Of a DNA stretch of 64,000 bases, positions 49,801-64,000 are shown piece after piece (within the stretch, counting starts at the first letter, position 1; each line of letters starts with the position of its first letter). The position numbers were made by a program, and so were the translations under genes. The notes beneath the pieces were generated by a model that did no database searches, had not been told where the DNA came from, and saw only the letters and a program-made list of their open reading frames with translations. The DNA is from Synchiropus splendidus (lineage: Eukaryota > Chordata > Actinopteri > Syngnathiformes > Callionymidae): NCBI RefSeq assembly GCF_027744825.2, contig NC_071342.1, forward strand, positions 25,177,501 through 25,241,500, given 5' to 3'.

Positions 49801-52017
49801 GATGCTATGAGACAAAACCAGTCTGAAAGGTTCAAACATGTCTCTAGCCCTGAGCGACCTGCTGTGAAATATCAGTGATTTCAAGTTATTTCCCTGGAGG
49901 GACATGACGACGAGAATGAGTGGTGCGGTTACTATCCCGAGTAACCATATCATTTGGCAGCGGACAGATTGTGAATCAATAAATTTGTATTGGAGAGACA
50001 CATTGGAAAAAAGGAGGGTCCTTGGACATATCAGAGCTAGTAAAAAATGACTGATAATTTGAGAGAAGAGAAAGAGTTTTCGTGCCTCCTTTTGACAGGT
50101 GGAGATATCAAACTACAATGTACATCATCCTGACTACTTTTTTTTAATTGAATTATTAACAATAGAAAAAGAAATGAAATATTTCAGCCTTTATGTGACA
50201 AAAAGCACCTGAATGTGTTGAAAGTATTCAAAGGCTTAATGGGGACAGCAGAAGAGATGTACGACAGGATAGAAAAAGACAGAGGAAGGAAGGAAGGAAG
50301 GGCGAGGAAGGCAGTGCTAGAGAGCAACAAGCCAACAGATGGGATCTGTGGGACAGCCCATACAAAGTAGTCCAATTACATAAATGTACTAAATGTATGT
50401 TTCTTGGTTTTTCATTCTGATTGAATACAGAAAACACCATCTAACGTGTGTCAATTCAACTTCCACGACACTTCTGAAACATATGTAAACCCAAAGCAGT
50501 TTAAGGAAGAGATGAATTCAAATTAGACTATTACCAGGAGAAAGTCAAATGCAAACTCCTGGAAAAGTAGCCCCCAACACCAAACTATTGAACGATGGGA
50601 AATAAACACCAGTTGCTGTGCATTCCATGTACGCTTAACTTAACCACTTCTGGCCCTGTTACTTAGTTAATAACGTTCAGTCATATTCTGATCAGAAGAT
50701 CATGAAAATCACAAGCTGATTGAATGTATGTGCGGTGCCAAATCAAAGGCTAATATATCATATATAATAAAATAAAGAACAGATTTTTTTAATAGTGTTC
50801 CTCAGCAAATAGGTGTATGTTATACATACATACATACATACATGCACACGCAGCTCTTGGGTATGTATTGTAAAGGTGGGTAATGTAGGTCTGGTAAAAT
50901 GCTGTAAATGCATTTAGGTGCTTGTTGAATCCAGTCTTCTCCGGGGAGAACATGCCCTGTCCTGTCACACTACTGTCCACTCCTGAACTAGTGCAGCTGT
51001 GCACCCCAGCACTGATCGCTTCAGCTGGATCAACAATCATACGAGTGTGTCGGCAGCGCTACACAACACAAGGGTGTGTGTCAGGAGCACTCCATCACAC
51101 TGACCAGCCCGGGTGTGCTATGGCGAGTGTCAAACCTACGTGGAATGATACACCTCATCACTAGTGGCCCGAGCTTGAAGAAAACGAGTCAGTCCGCCCT
51201 CAGTGGCATTTCTACAGCTGTAAACACGCAGTACCTTTTCCTCAATTCACGCAATTTGATCAGCCTTGTCTCCCATAACAGTCGGTGGTCGTTACAGTAA
51301 GATACATTCATTAACAGACCTTATTGCGTTTTCTGCGACTGAAATAGGACTGACATCACTGAGAGATCGAGGTTTGGCTTTGGATTCATGGTCGAAGAGA
51401 CGACGCCCGACGGACTAGCGTAGCTTAGCTTCACATAGCCGTCGCCATTAAACGCCAACGAACGCAAGCTAGGGCCCAAATAGTCATTTTTGTTTAACCA
51501 ACCTATAGAGATACGCAATGATATACCATGTAAAACGACTACGTGCTCTATAGTGGGTTGTTTTTCCACATACGCGTGTTCATTTTGTACACACCTTCAA
51601 CCATACCGCAAGCTAACCGGGCTAGCTCGCTAGCTGCGCCCACCGCCTGCCTGCTGTCACAGATGACACACATTTTTGCCATTTAGGAAAGGGCTTAGTG
51701 CAAAATAAGAAGGGGCGTTGATGTGGGTCTGTTTCATACAAAGTGCGGGGCACATTTCTATCCCTCGGCGCCGGCATTGATGGGCAGACACCGCGAGCTA
51801 TTCGTGCATTCACGCCTCGATTCTCGCTGGCCCTCGCTATAAATCACATCTTGGAATATGGTTTCCCTCAGGAGGTGTGTGCGTGGTGAAGAGCGTGCGT
51901 GCTGCGAACCTTCTTGATGTTGTAAACACGGGTCAGCATCCCGATGCCTCGGTCGTTGAGGATGGTGAGTTTCTCGGCCAGCTTCTGCTGGCTGGGCTGG
52001 ATCACTCCCCGAGACAT
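27044..52017 (-). CDS. nckap1: NCK-associated protein 1 (NAP1), WAVE complex subunit, 31 coding exons
   Basis: Exons in transcript order: 51910-52017, 43310-43420, 40681-40773, 40551-40607, 40301-40443, 40144-40234, 39249-39386, 39061-39109, 38499-38655, 37203-37259, 36695-36791, 36150-36256, 35905-36037, 35735-35816, 35154-35212, 33345-33490, 33119-33251, 32180-32299, 31503-31642, 31295-31426, 31005-31223, 30227-30357, 30065-30162, 29697-29790, 29550-29632, 29405-29485, 29172-29265, 28987-29103, 27785-27894, 27444-27533, 27044-27160. All borders are GT-AG with matching phases. The sum is 3,387 bases, 1,128 residues, the length I recall for human NCKAP1. NAP1 is a membrane-associated scaffold of the WAVE regulatory complex, pairing with CYFIP to link Rac1 to Arp2/3 actin nucleation. 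Landmarks: [20 protein letters not shown] at the start, [56 protein letters not shown] and the end [14 protein letters not shown]. Conservation with human is very high. The gene is head to head with dusp19 and its 8.5-kb intron 1 holds no recognised gene. Confidence 0.97.
28400..28620. promoter_or_regulatory. Motif-dense intronic segment, possible enhancer
   Basis: In the nckap1 intron between exons 28987-29103 and 27785-27894. It contains an octamer ATTTGCAT (28488-28495), AATCAATGG just before it, and ATCGATGCAGTCAATTATG-type words after it. Motif density alone is weak evidence; no conservation data are available. Confidence 0.2.
29275..29356 (+). repeat. (GA)n microsatellite filling an nckap1 intron
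   Basis: The 139-bp intron 29266-29404 is more than half GA repeat with GACA interruptions. On the transcript strand it is a CU-rich run ending just before the acceptor of exon 29172-29265, so it forms the polypyrimidine tract. Confidence 0.9.
34424..34836 (+). repeat. (GA)n/(GACA) microsatellite, about 410 bp
   Basis: GA repeats with GACAGAGA interruptions at irregular spacing, in the nckap1 intron between exons 35154-35212 and 33345-33490. Open frames through it (Arg-Glu, Ser-Leu repeats) are artefacts. Confidence 0.97.
37389..38120 (+). mobile_element. Non-autonomous hAT-type element carrying a gja5 fragment
   Basis: The ends are CAGTCCTTCTC (37389) and GAGAAGCACTG (to 38120), near-perfect terminal inverted repeats of the hAT type. 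Flanks GTCCAAGT (37381-37388) and GTCTAAGT (38121-38128) form an 8-bp target duplication with one mismatch, as expected for hAT. The left 320 bp resemble short hAT elements of vertebrates as I remember them (GGGGGGCGCCCCTGGGG near the left end; GGGGGGGTGCGATGCG near 37661). The 400 bp at 37711-38110 match gja5 6230-6595 almost base for base. No transposase is encoded. It lies in an nckap1 intron, antisense to that gene. Confidence 0.85.
42974..43168. mobile_element. Short inverted-repeat element (MITE-like)
   Basis: The outer halves are imperfect inverted repeats: GGGTGCAGGTTCCCGTTCCA near 43008-43028 against TTGGAACAAAAACCTGCACC near 43118-43138, flanked by AGAAGGGGCTGG and CTGCCCTTTGAAGACTGG. 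I recall similar GTGCAGGTTTTTGTTCCAAC palindromes as dispersed in fish genomes. It lies in nckap1 intron 2. Confidence 0.6.
43780..44478. mobile_element. Decayed Tc1/mariner-like element
   Basis: The left end ACTGAACAAAACTATAAATG (43780-43799, continuing CAACAC) is the inverted counterpart of the right end, CGTTTATAATTATGTTCAGT (44459-44478, preceded by GGTTG). These ends match the ACTGAACAAAA-TATAAA-GCAAC terminal repeats I recall from a widespread fish Tc1-type family. The 699-bp body has only short broken frames, so it is non-autonomous. It lies in nckap1 intron 1. Confidence 0.7.
44479..51909. other. Body of nckap1 intron 1
   Basis: AT-rich sequence with no recognised gene. Open frames at 46196-46435 (+) and 46324-46710 (-) overlap each other on opposite strands and resemble nothing known. 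A short ACAT run occurs near 50824-50845. The word GTTACCCTTGGACTCA with a GGAAACTGCAG follow-up occurs twice (about 44513 and 45703), suggesting an old duplicated segment. Confidence 0.5.
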
Positions 52018-52722
52018 CTTGGCGATGTTGGCTTCAATCCCGGAGTCAGGCTGAGTCGAACAGATCACGAATATCCACTTGCTCGTCACGGGCTGGGAAA
52101 CGGCGGCTCCTGCGGTAGTTTAGATTTCACCCATGTTCGGTTTGTTGGGGTCGGCGGCGGCGGCAGCAGCTTCCTGTACTCCACCCACCGTCTCTCCCCA
52201 GCTGCCTCCTTTTTTCTCGGTCACGGCGACGAGGAGTGTCCTGGTTTTCACAACCAGGCTGGAGATGAGGCATTCAATGAACCTCGTACACGGTAAAGCA
52301 GCGTGCCAAAAGGTTGTACACAGCGATAAAAGGTGGATATTAATTATCGAGTGCATCGTGTATGAAGTTCGAAATGCATGTAAAAAAAAATCTGTTGCAC
52401 TTGATTAAATGCATAGATCATCCCACATCACTTTCCATGTGCCGATCACGTTAGGCAACGACTAAAACATTCTCCGATGTGATCCAAATTAGTTAGTTTT
52501 TAGCGCCATGTTTGGTCCCGGGTATCATTACTTTAACTTTACTTGAGCACGAAACAAAAGTAAAAAAGATCTTTACTAGTCCTTACTTTATTAAGTACGT
52601 GAACGCATCGTATTGGTGACGTTGTTTCCGGTTTAGTATTCTTTGTTTTTTTTCTCCGGCACAGCTTGGTACCGCACGCTACAGTCGATTGTTGTGTAGC
52701 GTTGGAGCTGCCGCGGAGGAAG
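52018..52722. promoter_or_regulatory. Shared nckap1-dusp19 head-to-head promoter region
   Basis: The nckap1 start (52017, -) and the first possible dusp19 start (52723, +) are about 700 bases apart on opposite strands. The nckap1 side is GC-rich (52080-52210, with GGCGGCGGC and CGG words); the dusp19 side has CCGGTTTAGTATTC-type sequence near 52630. No TATA box is obvious. The order is as I recall in human, where the two genes also diverge. Confidence 0.6.
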
Positions 52723-52738
52723 ATGCCCAAAAAGCTCA
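52723..52738 (+). CDS. dusp19: Possible extra first coding exon of dusp19
   Basis: ATGCCCAAAAAGCTCA followed by the donor GTGAGG. Joined to an exon starting at 52889 (acceptor TGTTGCAG) it reads MPKKLSSA and continues into the dusp19 start MHSL. The 150-bp intron between is a multiple of three and open in the same frame. If untranslated, this is simply the 5' UTR exon. Confidence 0.5.
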
Positions 52739-52896
52739 GTGAGGTGAAAACGTGCTCCTACTTACTTCTCGACTTGTCCACTTTGTATCGACGTGACATG
52801 TATTTATCCATACATTCACTACAACAGCCAGCCATTTGTCCATTCCGAGTGTGTATCCGTTCTTTAAGTCGAACTCGATGTGTTGCAGGCTCAGCT

Positions 52897-62744
<9,848 letters not shown>

Positions 62745-62834
62745 ATGAGCAGCGGGCTGAAGTGCAGCGGCGCCTCTGGCCTCTGTCCTGGACGGCCCCC
62801 TTCTCTGTTCTCCGTCAACCAACCAAACTCACCC

Positions 62835-62840
62835 AATAAA
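62835..62840 (+). other. dusp19: Polyadenylation signal AATAAA for dusp19
   Basis: A canonical hexamer close behind the dusp19 stop codon, on the same strand. Confidence 0.8.
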
Positions 62841-63464
62841 TCCAACATGGCTCGGCGGTAGTCTCAGTTCTGTGTGACACCACGTGTGACGGCGCCGACA
62901 GGTCCGACTTCAGTTCGGGTCTGGACGGCCATGTTTGATTGGGGCTCGCTGATCTTTTTAAAGTGCCCCGTCCCCTGTGTCTGCGCCCAGAACTGGCTCG
63001 GCTTCTGTAAAGGTCTGCGATCAGCGGGCGGCTCGTGCAGGCCTGAACCCGCCTCCCTGAACACCCTGCTCAGGTCCAGTAAACACTCCAGCTGGCTCAG
63101 TATTGGCCCGGCATCTGACTGAGTCCGCCTCGGTGTCGGGGGTCGTGGCCTTTGCCGACCTTCAGTCCCGCATCAGCGCCCTGAGGCCATCCAGGTCTCC
63201 CCTGATGTTCATGTGACACTCCTCCGCAGGGTCTCCCGGGTCCGGCCAGGCCCGGTCCTGCTGAGGCATAGAATATTAAGGGAGAGAAGACATGCTGATA
63301 CCCTCTTTGACTCATGAAGCCCTTTTTCTGCAGGAACCATGCTTCCATTTGTGACGCAGTCTCCGCTTCATCCGTGGGTCGCCCACCTCTTCCACATTGT
63401 TCATCAATCCATTCATTGCCTTTCACATCCTGTGTGTGTGTGTGGGTGCATGTTTTGCCGTACT

Positions 63465-63660
63465 TGTGAGGACATTTGGCCTGTCCTCACAAGGTTTAGA
63501 GGGTTGAACCCTCAGTAAAAGCAGTTGATTCTTACTGGGGTCCGGTCTGGTTCAGAGTCCTGGTTGAGGTGAGCCACGTGTTCTGGAGGGTTGGGTTCAG
63601 GGGCAGAGGCTGGGGAAAGGGTGATGGCCAGGAGAGGTCCCCACAGGGACCGACATGTGC
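63465..63660 (+). repeat. Dispersed repeat family, copy 4
   Basis: GAGGACATTTGGCCTGTCCT opens the copy, followed by CAGAGTCCTGGTTGAGGTGA, GGGTTCAGGGGCAGAGGCTG, GGGAAAGGGTGATGG and GAGGTCCCCACAGGGA, in the order seen in copy 2. Confidence 0.65.
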
Positions 63661-63715
63661 GAGCGTGCTGGCGATTATCTGAGCAGAGAGACTCGTGTGA
63701 AGATGAGAGATTCAC

Positions 63716-63847
63716 CAAGACGAAGATCTTAACTGTTAACGTCAGGACAAACACCAGGACGGCTGTGTAAAGAGCGGCGCGCAGGACCGGAGTGAGTCTG
63801 CAAATGAGTTTATCAGCAGGATTTAAAGGCATTACTGCGCGGCTCAT
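63716..63847 (-). CDS. Possible first exon of a membrane protein gene
   Basis: From ATG at 63847 a 44-codon frame runs to a donor (TTG|GTGAAT) at 63715. It reads MSRAVMPLNPADKLICRLTP, then VLRAALYTAVLVFVLTLTVK and IFVL: a short basic N-terminus followed by one hydrophobic helix, as in a type II membrane protein or signal anchor. The next exon is not in sight to the left within this window. I do not recognise the gene, and the frame could be chance. Confidence 0.35.
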
Positions 63848-64000
63848 CAGATGAGCTTCCTACTGTACGATCCGTGCGCCACTGTTTAGCTCCGCTTCGC
63901 CTGACGGCGCCGTTTGCTCACTAAATCCGAGCGGGACTTGGGGAGTTGAGACTCTCTCCTGGTGACTGGAGTCAGAGCGTGAGGCGCAGAGAGAGCCTTC
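63848..64000. other. Right edge of window
   Basis: GC-moderate sequence that would be the 5' leader and promoter of the possible minus-strand exon at 63716-63847. No further feature is visible. Confidence 0.3.

Larger units (their letters stand above)
62745..63715. other. dusp19 3' UTR and right intergenic region
   Basis: AATAAA at 62835-62840 is the likely polyadenylation signal of dusp19, 91 bases after its stop. Beyond it no exon is seen until 63716. A GT run at 63431-63443 leads into copy 4 of the dispersed repeat. Confidence 0.6.

Overview
The window is nuclear DNA of a vertebrate, most likely a teleost fish. It holds intron-split genes with GT-AG borders, AATAAA signals, many long GT/CA and GA microsatellites, and fish-type DNA transposon remnants. 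Five genes could be rebuilt exon by exon, by comparison with remembered vertebrate family proteins: gja5 (connexin 40 type), plekha3 (FAPP1), ppp1r1c (protein phosphatase 1 inhibitor), nckap1 (NAP1 subunit of the WAVE complex) and dusp19 (SKRP1 phosphatase). I recall PLEKHA3, PPP1R1C, NCKAP1 and DUSP19 lying in the same part of human chromosome 2q31-q32, so most of the window looks like conserved synteny; gja5 is linked from a different human region. The species cannot be named from the sequence.

Layout: 1-4777 has no gene I can recognise (pyrimidine-rich tracts, a perfect hairpin, a GC-rich tandem array). gja5 lies at 4811-7042 (+), plekha3 at 9404-13020 (+), an unidentified two-exon fragment at 16312-16931 (+), and ppp1r1c at 18956-24603 (+). 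nckap1 occupies 27044-52017 (-) in 31 coding exons that add up to exactly 1,128 codons plus stop. dusp19 runs from 52897 (or 52723) to 62744 (+), head to head with nckap1. ppp1r1c and nckap1 converge tail to tail. The right edge may hold the first exon of another minus-strand gene (63716-63847).

The genes are not an operon. Functionally the window mixes gap-junction coupling (gja5), Golgi PI4P binding (plekha3), phosphatase control (ppp1r1c, dusp19) and actin nucleation control downstream of Rac (nckap1).

Most striking: (1) the gja5 coding region, normally one uninterrupted exon in the alpha connexins I know, is split by five introns here, three of them at G|GT junctions; (2) a 732-bp hAT-type element with an imperfect 8-bp target duplication in an nckap1 intron carries a nearly identical copy of gja5 intron 5 plus the first 19 coding bases of gja5 exon 6, which looks like transposon capture of a host gene fragment; (3) three large minisatellites sit in introns of plekha3 and dusp19, one of which is open in all three forward frames for about 500 codons and could be mistaken for a repetitive protein; (4) several orphan exon-like segments remain unidentified.
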